Below, one piece after another: positions 1 to 6,448 of a stretch of DNA of 8,095 nt. The DNA is from Fidelibacterota bacterium (GTDB taxonomy: Bacteria; Fidelibacterota; Fidelibacteria; Fidelibacterales; DSDE01), in the NCBI GenBank assembly GCA_011049095.1, contig DSDE01000209.1:1-8095 (forward strand), given 5' to 3'. Position 1 is the stretch's first letter, and each line of letters opens with the position of its first letter. The position numbers and the translations under genes are program-made. Below the pieces are notes generated by a model. That model saw only the letters and a program-made list of their open reading frames with translations, was not told where the DNA came from and did no database searches.

Positions 1-36
1 AACCTCAACCTTAATCTTAATCTAACCCTCACCCTT
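1..36 (-). repeat. degenerate hexanucleotide repeat tract, block 1
   Basis: Read on the minus strand, six consecutive 6-bp units fill this stretch exactly: AAGGGT, GAGGGT, TAGATT, AAGATT, AAGGTT, GAGGTT. The consensus is roughly RAGRKT. The tract touches the window edge, so its full length is unknown. A second tract with the same consensus lies at 165-194. The period is read directly from the sequence; its function is unknown. Confidence 0.7.
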
Positions 37-55
37 ACGGCTAAGATTGCAGGCC

Positions 56-140
56 TTTCTGGGCTGGGGGTTTGGAAGTGGAACTTGTGTCCCGTGGGTT
101 TCAACCAGGGCTATCAGTATTCAACCCCTTCGGGCTTGTC
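56..140. repeat. REP-like intergenic palindromic segment
   Basis: This segment lies between the two hexamer tracts downstream of the protease gene. It holds short imperfect palindromes. One is at 91-110, where CCC and GGG flank an inner GGT/ACC stem closed by a TGAA-type loop (minus strand). Another is a CC-TTCG-GG mini-hairpin at 127-134. The minus-strand wording around 95-130 (GGGGTTGAATA, then ATAGCCC, then GGTTGAAACCC) resembles palindromic intergenic repeats I recall from Bacteroidota and Ignavibacteria genomes; this recollection is not verified. It probably has no coding function. The boundaries are approximate. Confidence 0.4.
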
Positions 141-164
141 TCGTTCCATCACTCCATTTCTTCA

Positions 165-194
165 ATTCTTATTCTCAACCTTATCCTCAACCTT
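165..194 (-). repeat. degenerate hexanucleotide repeat tract, block 2
   Basis: On the minus strand five 6-bp units run from 194 down to 165: AAGGTT, GAGGAT, AAGGTT, GAGAAT, AAGAAT. The consensus RAGRWT matches that of block 1. The tract starts seven bases after the protease stop codon and is in the protease reading frame. Readthrough of the TGA at 201-203 would add only about twelve Lys/Glu/Val-rich residues before another TGA. Confidence 0.7.
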
Positions 195-200
195 TTTCCC

Positions 201-2306
201 TCACTTCAGCATCACCACTTTACCGCTATGCAGTGTTTTTGCTGCCAAACTTAGTTGATAGAGATAGATGCCGCTGCCTAAGGGAAAGCCGCTCTGACTG
301 TGTCCATTCCAGATAAATGTTTGACTGCTGACAGGCCTTTCCCACTGCTGCCGCCCCTTCAGGTCAAAGATTCTCAGCACCGCATCCCTTTGTTGTAAAG
401 ATTCATCAATTTCAAAAGTAACTGAAGCGTTAAAGGGATTTGGATAAGCTTTAATCAGCTGAAAATCTACGGGAATCCCGCTATTTGTGATAGTGCTGGG
501 GCCGCTGCTGACATCAAGCAGGAGGGTGACGAATTTTTCTGTGGCGCTGCTGTCATTTTGCATTAGTTGCAGAATGAGCTCATAGCTGCCTTCAGGGAGT
601 CCGGCGCTGTTAATTGTTAGATTAATTTCCAATGAATCGCCGGCTTCAATCACGCCGCCTTTAGGTGTGCAGGTGAGCCAGGAAACACTCTCATATTCCC
701 GCTGGCCTTTTAAAGTAAGATTATTGAGGTCGTCGGCAGCATGGTGATAGAGGGTGTCCTCATTCTCAAAAATAACAATTTCATCAACGGCAAATCCAAA
801 ATAGCTGTCATCAGAAAGGGTGCAAAAACCCATATCTGAAGCAAAGGCAAAGCGAAGGTTTATGTTTTCGCCAGCATATTCGCTTAAATCAAATTGTGCT
901 GTCTGCCAGCGGCTGTTTTTCCCTGCCCAGCCTGGAATTCCAGCCCCCATATTCCAACCTTGGTCGCTATGGCCAAAAGACCATAAACTTCGGCAATTGT
1001 ATTCAGGTGAAAGGGGCTCTGCAACTTGATAAGTTTGGCCATTATCGCTGCTTAGCCAGACATTTGCGCCATCCCAGCCGTCGTAAGGTGCAATTGCATC
1101 AACGGGCTCCTCGATGGCATAAGAAAGCATAAATTCTAAAATAGGCGCACTGCTGCCGCTGAGATCAATATTCTGCAATTCCAGATATTGCAGCCAGTGA
1201 TTACCATAGCCGCCAATGGCTGTATCGGCACACCACCAGCCTTTGTTGCGAAATTTTCGTTCATTGCTGGCATGAAAATAGGTCTTTTCATTTAGGCAAT
1301 AATCCAGCAACAGCGCTTCTGCTGTGCCATTTGATTGATTGCTCAGAGTCAAAGATACATTTTTTATGCTATTGGGGCGCATTGTCACTTCGATGCTGTC
1401 TTCAGAGAAAAATATATTTCCATCAGTCATTGAATCATAGATGAAAGGGATATATTCACCAATGCCGGCCTCGCCCCATTTAATTCTGAAATAGCCGTTT
1501 TCGCCCCAGTTTGGCCCCCAACTATTCTTCACAATCCAGCATTGCTGAGCATCGTTATAGCCTACAATAACAATGGCATGTCCGCCTTCTTCTTCGCCGC
1601 TGATATGCTCATAGACACCGCCGCTATAGCTATAGAAGTCACTGTAAACTGTAAAAGATGCCGATACCGGATGCCGGGTCAGGGCCTGCTTAATGGCTTC
1701 CACATTCGGATCGGCCAGCGTGATATAGCCCCAGCCGGGAATGTGAATCGCCTCACTCTGCCAGTCAGGACACACATTGCTGCAGGGTGTCTGATCATTG
1801 GCTGTGTAGCTGAAGCAGCTTTCAGAGGGGATGCCATATTGCACCACATAGTCAATAGCTGAAACGTGACTCCAACCCTGACAGCTTCCTGCAGTGCAGC
1901 TCAGCAAAAATTGTTCACTCAGGTCGAGTGGTATGGTCGAATTTTCCAAAATCATCTTCCAGCTCTCAATCTGCCCTACTGCCGAAAATGCCCAGCAGGA
2001 GCCGCAGCTTCCCTGATTGCGAACCGGCGTGACGAAATTGCCGCCATTATTGCGCCAGTCCAGCGCAGGAGGCAGATTTTTTGTCGCTTCCAACTGAATG
2101 AAAGGCGCTTCCGGTTTGGGAAAGCTCTTCCATTCGCCTAAGAGCCCGCGTCGCTCTCTAAGCGAAAGCTCCGTAACCCAGTTTTCACCCGCTGTCCAGG
2201 CAGCCCCTTGATTTTCTATCATTTCATTGAGAATGTCTTGCTCAGTACCGGCAAAAGCCAGTGCCCAAAGTAAAATTAGCGCTGTGATTCTTCCTTTTCT
2301 TTCCAT
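201..2306 (-). CDS. secreted C1 (papain-family) cysteine protease with C-terminal sorting domain
   Basis: This 701-residue protein is predicted to be an exported endopeptidase. Residues 1-20 form a signal peptide (basic start, then a leucine/alanine core). A short propeptide-like stretch runs to about residue 78. The papain catalytic domain spans about 79-290. Its visible catalytic residues are Gln98 (oxyanion hole), Cys104 in QGSCGSCWAFSA, His243 in GGHAIVIVGY and Asn261 in IVKNSWGPNWG. Next come a beta-rich linker (about 303-345) and a large MAM/immune-inhibitor-A-like jelly-roll region (about 350-515, with YDGWDGANVWLSSDNG and the ending FAVDEIVIF). A further Ig/BACON-like segment covers about 540-610. 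The last 85 residues (AYPNPFNASVTFEI, then LRIFDLKGRQ, then GSGIYLYQL) match the type A sorting domain of type IX secretion, so the enzyme probably ends up on the cell surface or in the medium. The start is supported by AGGAG five bases upstream. The stop is TGA. Its substrate is unknown. Confidence 0.93.
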   Translation of the reverse strand: MERKGRITALILLWALAFAGTEQDILNEMIENQGAAWTAGENWVTELSLRERRGLLGEWKSFPKPEAPFIQLEATKNLPPALDWRNNGGNFVTPVRNQGSCGSCWAFSAVGQIESWKMILENSTIPLDLSEQFLLSCTAGSCQGWSHVSAIDYVVQYGIPSESCFSYTANDQTPCSNVCPDWQSEAIHIPGWGYITLADPNVEAIKQALTRHPVSASFTVYSDFYSYSGGVYEHISGEEEGGHAIVIVGYNDAQQCWIVKNSWGPNWGENGYFRIKWGEAGIGEYIPFIYDSMTDGNIFFSEDSIEVTMRPNSIKNVSLTLSNQSNGTAEALLLDYCLNEKTYFHASNERKFRNKGWWCADTAIGGYGNHWLQYLELQNIDLSGSSAPILEFMLSYAIEEPVDAIAPYDGWDGANVWLSSDNGQTYQVAEPLSPEYNCRSLWSFGHSDQGWNMGAGIPGWAGKNSRWQTAQFDLSEYAGENINLRFAFASDMGFCTLSDDSYFGFAVDEIVIFENEDTLYHHAADDLNNLTLKGQREYESVSWLTCTPKGGVIEAGDSLEINLTINSAGLPEGSYELILQLMQNDSSATEKFVTLLLDVSSGPSTITNSGIPVDFQLIKAYPNPFNASVTFEIDESLQQRDAVLRIFDLKGRQQWERPVSSQTFIWNGHSQSGFPLGSGIYLYQLSLAAKTLHSGKVVMLK

Positions 2307-2587
2307 AGTTTCTCCTTCATCAGAACTTATTCAAATATTCCTTGTCAACAAAAAGAAAATTCTAAAAATTGAGAAAAAATGACAAAGCTTCGGCCCTGAT
2401 TAAATTATTAATATGTGAAAAGGAGCATTCGTAAATTTCAATGTGATGTGACTCAACTTGTTATGGAGATGGCAAGTTTAACGCTAAATGTTCTTTTTTA
2501 ATTTGGAGAATAACATAATTTAGCGCCGATGAGAATGAGTTGGTGGAATGAATTGTATCCGAGAAAAGAGTCGAAAGGATTGCTGTT
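2307..2587. promoter_or_regulatory. divergent intergenic control region (protease / TonB receptor)
   Basis: This 281-bp AT-rich spacer must hold the promoters of both divergent genes. On the minus strand a perfect TTGACA lies at 2343-2348, but no good -10 hexamer follows at 16-18 bp. On the plus strand CATAAT at 2514-2519 could serve as a -10 box, although its -35 partner is poor. An inverted repeat AACTTG (2455-2460) / CAAGTT (2473-2478) with a 12-bp spacer could be an operator. Shine-Dalgarno sequences are clear at both ends: AGGAG at 2312-2316 (minus) and GAAAGGA at 2573-2579 (plus). The promoter assignments are tentative. Confidence 0.4.
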
Positions 2588-2591
2588 ATGA
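2529..2591 (+). CDS. possible 20-codon leader ORF overlapping the receptor start
   Basis: An ATG at 2529 opens a 20-codon frame that includes MSWWNELYPRK and ends in TGA at 2589-2591. It shares the four bases ATGA with the start codon of the TonB receptor gene, the classic layout for translational coupling. The receptor's Shine-Dalgarno GAAAGGA lies inside this frame. Evidence against it being a real gene: its own start has no ribosome-binding site at normal distance (the nearest GGAG, 2504-2507, is about 21 bases upstream), and a frame of this size can occur by chance. It could be a leader peptide or simply fortuitous. Confidence 0.2.
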   Translation: MRMSWWNELYPRKESKGLLL

Positions 2592-4975
2592 CACGAAAAA
2601 TTACTATTATGGTTTATATCAGCTTGATGCTGGCAAGCATAGGGACAGCCCAGACGGAGATTCAGAAAGGCGCTGTATCCGGCAGAGTGATTGACCGTAA
2701 AAGCAGCCACCCTTTGGCCGCAGTGAATATTATTATCCATGGCACTGATTGGGGCACTATGACAGATGAAGAGGGCATTTACACTCTGTCTGACATTCCG
2801 GCTGGCACCCACCACATCCGATTTTCAATGATGGGTTATAAAGAATTGAAAAAGTTGAATGTAAGTATTCATCCCGGAAATTACACAACGCTGAATATTG
2901 AGCTGGAGCCCGATGTTTTGAGTCTCGGTGGTGTGACGGTGGTGGCGCCTTCATTTCAAAAATCAAAAGGGGCGGTGGTTTCAGAAAGGAGCATTGATTT
3001 GGCTGAAATCCGCAGCGATCCCGGCAGTATGATGGATATTCAGCGCTCAGTGCAGGTATTGCCCTCTGTAGCAAGCGGTACAGACCAGATGAATGAGATC
3101 ATCATTCGCGGCGGCGCACCCGGCGAAAATCTTTTCGTGATGGATGATATCGAAATTCCCAATCCCAACCATTTTGGACAGCCAGGCTCTGGTGGCGGCC
3201 CCATCAATCTGATTAATTCGGAATTTATTCAGAATATCGATTTTTACGCCGGCGCATTTCCTGCCATTTTTGGCGACAAAGCCAGCTCAGTGATGAATAT
3301 TCAATTTCGTGAGGGCAGCCGTGAAAACCGTCAGTACTATATTGATATGGGAATGGCTGGTCTGGGTGCCTCTGCGGAAGGTCCTGCTTTCAGTGGCAGT
3401 GGTTCATATCTGCTGACCTATCACAAGAGTTATCTGGACCTCATCGCCGGTGGTTTTGGTCTTTCGGCTATTCCCCATTATTGGAATACTCAGGGGAAAA
3501 TCGTTTGGCAATTCTCCAAGCGCAATCGCTTGGCTTTAAATTATGTCTATGGCAAAGATGACATCAGCATTGAGGCCTCGGAAGATGGTGATTCATGGTC
3601 TCGAGGCGCTGAAAAAGTCACGTCTGATGGCTATATCTATGCCACTGGCGCATCACTCACCACCAACTGGACGCCAAAGAGTTTTAGCCGGTTTACACTC
3701 TATCGCAATTCAGTAAAATATGGCTATGATGTGGATCGCTATTTAGATGACGGTAATTTTACCGACTATGTTTTTGTGAAAGATATCGAATCCGAAACCG
3801 CGTTAAAAGGGTATTACTCACATAAAATCAGTGACTTGCTGGATATTCAAACTGGTGGGCAGATCAAGCGGATCACACTGGATTTTCTCCACGATATTGG
3901 GCAAGATACACTTTTTCTCTATGATCTTGACGGAAATGTCACCGCAATAGATACCGTTTATCGGGCTTATATTTTCGATGAAATCAATCAAACCCAGAAA
4001 AACCACGCCTTTACCAGTCTCAATTTTCACCCGGTGCCAAAGCTTACTTTGATTTTAGGTATGCGGGCTGATCATTTTAAGATGAATGACGAGCTTACAA
4101 TTTCTCCCCGCCTGGGGATGAGCTACGCCGCCTCGCCGCTGCTGAATCTCAATCTTGGGTATGGACGGCATTATCAAACCCCACACTATTTTGAAATTCT
4201 GGAAAATGAAATTTATCTTTCGAGAATTGCCAACAGCGATGATTTAGACCCTCTCAAATCAAAATACAGCGATCAACTGATTGGCGGCATTGAGCTCTAT
4301 CTCGCTGAGAGTATAAAATTTTCTGCTGAAATATACACAAAAGATTATCGTGATCTGCTCACGGGAAACAACTTTCTCACCGCCGATACCAGCGATAAAT
4401 TCAGCTATTATGTCAGTGGCGATAAAGCCCGTTCTAAGGGGCTCGAGCTTTACTTTCATAAGAAGATGTATGACAACTGGTATGCAATTCTCAGTTATAG
4501 CTATTCTGTTTCTGAAAGATATGATCCTCGATTGAATGTGTGGTTTTCATCGGCTTATGATTATCGCCATATCGCCAATGCGGTAGCTGCTTATCGCTGG
4601 AAAAAATCACCAGACTGGAATTTCCTGCAAAAAATTCTCACATGGGACGCCGACGAGTTTACCATTAGTGTTCGGTATCGCTACAGCGGCGGAAGACCCT
4701 ATACATCACCGATATACGACCCGCAGCGTCGCCGCTGGTTTATTCCGTCAGACCAATCTTTTAATCAAAAACGTTATCCTTACTACAGCCGCCTGGACCT
4801 GAATCTAGAATGGCGTGTCAAATTTGTCAATAAACACCTCATCAGCTATTTCAATATTCAAAATATTCTCAACCGCGATAATATCTGGGACTATACCTAT
4901 GCCGAAGATGGCACTGTCGGGGAAATTCTCCAGTTTAAACCGGTGCCAATGGGTGGCTTTATTCTCGAGTTTTAA
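2588..4975 (+). CDS. TonB-dependent outer-membrane receptor with carboxypeptidase-regulatory-like domain
   Basis: This 795-residue protein is predicted to be an outer-membrane transporter that takes up a large substrate using energy from the TonB-ExbB-ExbD complex. Residues 1-21 form a signal peptide ending near GTAQ. Residues about 27-110 are a carboxypeptidase-D-regulatory-like beta-sandwich (GAVSGRVIDRKSSHPLAAVNI, then GTMTDEEGIYTLSDIPAG, then SMMGYKE). The plug domain follows at about 125-240, with VLPSVASGTDQMNEIIIRGG, NLFVMDDIEIPNPNHFG and FYAGAFPAIFGDKASSVMNI. The rest is a beta barrel rich in alternating aromatic residues. It ends in phenylalanine (GGFILEF), as is usual for proteins folded by the BAM complex. 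The start is supported by GAAAGGA eight bases upstream, and the stop is TAA. It is not a SusC-length protein and no SusD-like partner is visible, so the substrate cannot be named. It is divergent from a secreted protease, which makes a peptide-related ligand possible but unproven. Confidence 0.92.
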   Translation: MTRKITIMVYISLMLASIGTAQTEIQKGAVSGRVIDRKSSHPLAAVNIIIHGTDWGTMTDEEGIYTLSDIPAGTHHIRFSMMGYKELKKLNVSIHPGNYTTLNIELEPDVLSLGGVTVVAPSFQKSKGAVVSERSIDLAEIRSDPGSMMDIQRSVQVLPSVASGTDQMNEIIIRGGAPGENLFVMDDIEIPNPNHFGQPGSGGGPINLINSEFIQNIDFYAGAFPAIFGDKASSVMNIQFREGSRENRQYYIDMGMAGLGASAEGPAFSGSGSYLLTYHKSYLDLIAGGFGLSAIPHYWNTQGKIVWQFSKRNRLALNYVYGKDDISIEASEDGDSWSRGAEKVTSDGYIYATGASLTTNWTPKSFSRFTLYRNSVKYGYDVDRYLDDGNFTDYVFVKDIESETALKGYYSHKISDLLDIQTGGQIKRITLDFLHDIGQDTLFLYDLDGNVTAIDTVYRAYIFDEINQTQKNHAFTSLNFHPVPKLTLILGMRADHFKMNDELTISPRLGMSYAASPLLNLNLGYGRHYQTPHYFEILENEIYLSRIANSDDLDPLKSKYSDQLIGGIELYLAESIKFSAEIYTKDYRDLLTGNNFLTADTSDKFSYYVSGDKARSKGLELYFHKKMYDNWYAILSYSYSVSERYDPRLNVWFSSAYDYRHIANAVAAYRWKKSPDWNFLQKILTWDADEFTISVRYRYSGGRPYTSPIYDPQRRRWFIPSDQSFNQKRYPYYSRLDLNLEWRVKFVNKHLISYFNIQNILNRDNIWDYTYAEDGTVGEILQFKPVPMGGFILEF

Positions 4976-5092
4976 ATATCCTAAACCTCATCTGTCCAAA
5001 ATAAATATTTACTATCCATAAATTGGATTATACTGGCTGTTTTAATCAGGGCCTTCATGCAGAATCTTCCCCGAATTTGTGACAGCCCCGGT

Positions 5093-5112
5093 CACTGAGC
5101 GGAGTCGAAGTG
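5093..5112. repeat. short REP-like palindrome CACTGAGCGGAGTCGAAGTG
   Basis: The outer arms CACT and AGTG are complementary. Inside them lie two GA steps facing each other, which could form tandem sheared G-A pairs in RNA, followed by one G-C pair and a loop. I recall near-identical 'CTGAGC..AGTCGAAG' elements as common intergenic repeats in many bacterial genomes; this is from memory and not checked. An overlapping alternative stem GTGAC (5079-5083) / GTCAC (5091-5095) is also present. Confidence 0.45.
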
Positions 5113-5115
5113 CTG

Positions 5116-5161
5116 CTTAATTTGGACCTGTCCGTCCCCTGACGGATCAAGCCAAATTAAG
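5116..5161. repeat. 46-nt two-tier stem-loop
   Basis: The outer arms CTTAATTTGG (5116-5125) and CCAAATTAAG (5152-5161) are a perfect 10-bp inverted repeat. The inner arms TCCGTC (5131-5136) and GACGGA (5141-5146) are a perfect 6-bp stem closed by a CCCT loop. A symmetric 5/5-nt internal loop separates the two stems. This is far more organised than a simple terminator and has no T-run on either strand. It could be a REP/MITE-like element, an RNA-stability structure or a protein-binding site. Confidence 0.6.
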
Positions 5162-5184
5162 AAGAAAAGGATAGATGCAGTAAA

Positions 5185-5224
5185 TGAGATTTTGGGGGAT
5201 TAAACCGAGAATCCTCAAATCTCA
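5185..5224. repeat. 40-nt bulged stem-loop, possible bidirectional terminator
   Basis: The arms TGAGATTT (5185-5192) and AAATCTCA (5217-5224) pair over 8 bp. After a 2-nt bulge the stem continues with GGGGATT (5195-5201) against AATCCTC (5210-5216), including one G-T pair, and an 8-nt loop AAACCGAG closes it. A weak T-run (GTTTTC) follows on the plus strand. It lies about 210 bp downstream of the receptor stop, which is far for a dedicated terminator. Confidence 0.5.
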
Positions 5225-5303
5225 GTTTTCAAGACACTGTAAATAAAGTATTGTAATCAGCTTTCCAGATTATTTAGGACAGCAGTGATTCTAAACCTTG
5301 ATA

Positions 5304-5326
5304 TCAAAATGAAGCCAGCTAGGCTT
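5304..5326 (-). terminator. small hairpin terminator candidate for rsgA
   Basis: On the minus strand AAGCC-TAGCT-GGCTT (5326 down to 5312) forms a 5-bp stem with a 5-nt loop, starting at the last base of the TAA stop of rsgA. CATTTTG follows. The stem is short and the T-run has only four bases, so it is a weak intrinsic terminator at best. Confidence 0.35.
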
Positions 5327-6390
5327 TAGCGCCGTTTTTTGATCTCTTTTTTGTAGTTTTTCACGATTTTTGCCAATTTTTTATCTTTTTTACGCCGCTG
5401 GGCTGCACTGCTCTCGAAATGGGCTTTTTCACGACTAATCTTTAGATAATTTTCGTAGGAGCTGCTGCTGTTTTCTCCAACTTCAAGGGCGGCAATGACG
5501 GCGCAGCCCGTTTCACTGCTGTGACTGCAGTCCTTGTATTTGCAATTTTGCGAAAGCTCGGTAATCTTGCTGAAAGTCGCCTCCAGACCGCCTGCACCAT
5601 CGGCTATGCCTAGTTCCCGCATTCCGGAATTATCAATAAAGATACCGCCATTTTCCAAAATAATAAGTTCACGGTGGGTGGTGATATGCCGTCCTTTATG
5701 AGTGCTATTGCTGATGGCCTCGGTTTTCATTATAGATTTGCCGGAGAGATTGTTCAGCAGTGTGGATTTTCCTACTCCGGATGAACCCAGCAGGCAGTAG
5801 CTTTTCCCTTTCTCAATGAGTTTTTGTACTTTATCATAGCCGCTTCGGCTCAAATTGCTGATTGCCAGGACCGACACATTCTCAATGCGGGAGCGTAATC
5901 TTTCCAAAAGTTCTGTAAGATTATTGGAATCAATAAGATCAGTTTTGCTGAGAATGATAATAGGCTGAACCTTGGAGCTATGGCAGATGCTGAGATATCT
6001 TTCCAGGCGATTGATATTAAAGTCACGGTCGGCAGCTTGTAAGAGAAAAGCGAAATCGATGTTTGTGGCGATTATCTGCGTTTCACCATATTGCCCGACT
6101 GCCTACCTTTTGAAAGTTGAGAAACGGGGCAGTATTTTGTGAATGATGGCATTATCATCATCAAGAACGGTCAGCGCCACCCAATCGCCTACTGCAGGAA
6201 AATCTTCACCACTCTGAGCGCTAAAACGCAGATTTCCAGTGATTTCTGCCTCATATTCACCTTTAGCAGTCCTAACGATAAAACGCTCTTTATGTTCTGC
6301 ACTTACTCTGCCGGCGCTGAAATCGCTTAGTTGATTTTCTGTCAGATATTTTTCGAGTTCGGGATAATGGCCAAGTTTTTCCAGATTCAT
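5326..6390 (-). pseudogene. rsgA: rsgA, ribosome small-subunit-dependent GTPase, interrupted by an in-frame TAG
   Basis: RsgA is a circularly permuted GTPase that acts late in 30S ribosomal subunit maturation in the cytoplasm. The reading frame is 354 codons, normal for the family, but codon 96 (6103-6105) is TAG. Before it lies the N-terminal OB-fold (AGRVSAEHKERFIVRTAKGE, then DFPAVGDWVAL). After it, in the same frame, come IIATNID, the G4-like SKTD (148-151), the P-loop GSSGVGKS (202-209), G3 DNSG (253-256, usually DTPG or DNPG) and the zinc-binding set Cys283, Cys288, His290, Cys296. The C-terminus is Lys/Arg-rich. The family usually has Lys at the interrupted position ('RKA.G'), one base from TAG. 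Pieces that could be called separately are 6103-6390 and, from a TTG, 5326-5907; neither alone makes a full GTPase. GAGGA lies seven bases before the ATG. The gene is either freshly disrupted, wrongly assembled or read through. Confidence 0.9.
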
Positions 6391-6448
6391 TTTTTCGTCC
6401 TCATTGTTTGTGTTAGGGCTGGACTAATTCATTATTTTAGAAAAGCGC
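6391..6448. other. short spacer between the phosphatase-family gene and rsgA
   Basis: This 58-bp gap holds the rsgA ribosome-binding site (GAGGA on the minus strand, 6398-6402). An 8-bp inverted repeat ACTAATTC (6423-6430) / GAATTAGT (6460-6467) straddles the stop of the upstream gene with a 29-nt loop and may be coincidental. No clear terminator is visible, so co-transcription of the two genes is plausible. Confidence 0.4.

Larger units (their letters stand above)
4976..5325. other. 350-bp convergent intergenic region without a gene
   Basis: I see no convincing coding sequence between the ends of the receptor gene and rsgA. The first 100 bases are plain AT-rich DNA. Positions 5079-5224 hold a cluster of inverted repeats, listed separately. 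Positions 5225-5310 are again featureless. A small hairpin overlaps the rsgA stop. Since the flanking genes converge, part of this structure may end transcription from either side. Confidence 0.7.

Noticed and set aside
1..200. CRISPR array
   Set aside because: The repeats are 6-bp units in direct succession without spacers, unlike CRISPR repeats.
165..203. Readthrough extension of the protease through its TGA into the hexamer repeat
   Set aside because: The added peptide is only about twelve low-complexity residues, and the protein already ends in a complete sorting domain.
47..316. Plus-strand open frames at 47-316 and 72-254
   Set aside because: They overlap the repeat region and the 3' end of the protease gene, show no family resemblance, and their content is set by the repeats.
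1542..2141. Plus-strand open frames opposite the protease (1542-1862, 1866-2141)
   Set aside because: They are antisense shadows of the conserved papain catalytic domain, with no ribosome-binding site or recognisable domain.
2343..2348. Complete sigma-70 promoter for the protease gene
   Set aside because: The TTGACA is perfect, but no TATAAT-like box stands 16-18 bp downstream, so it is mentioned only as part of the control region.
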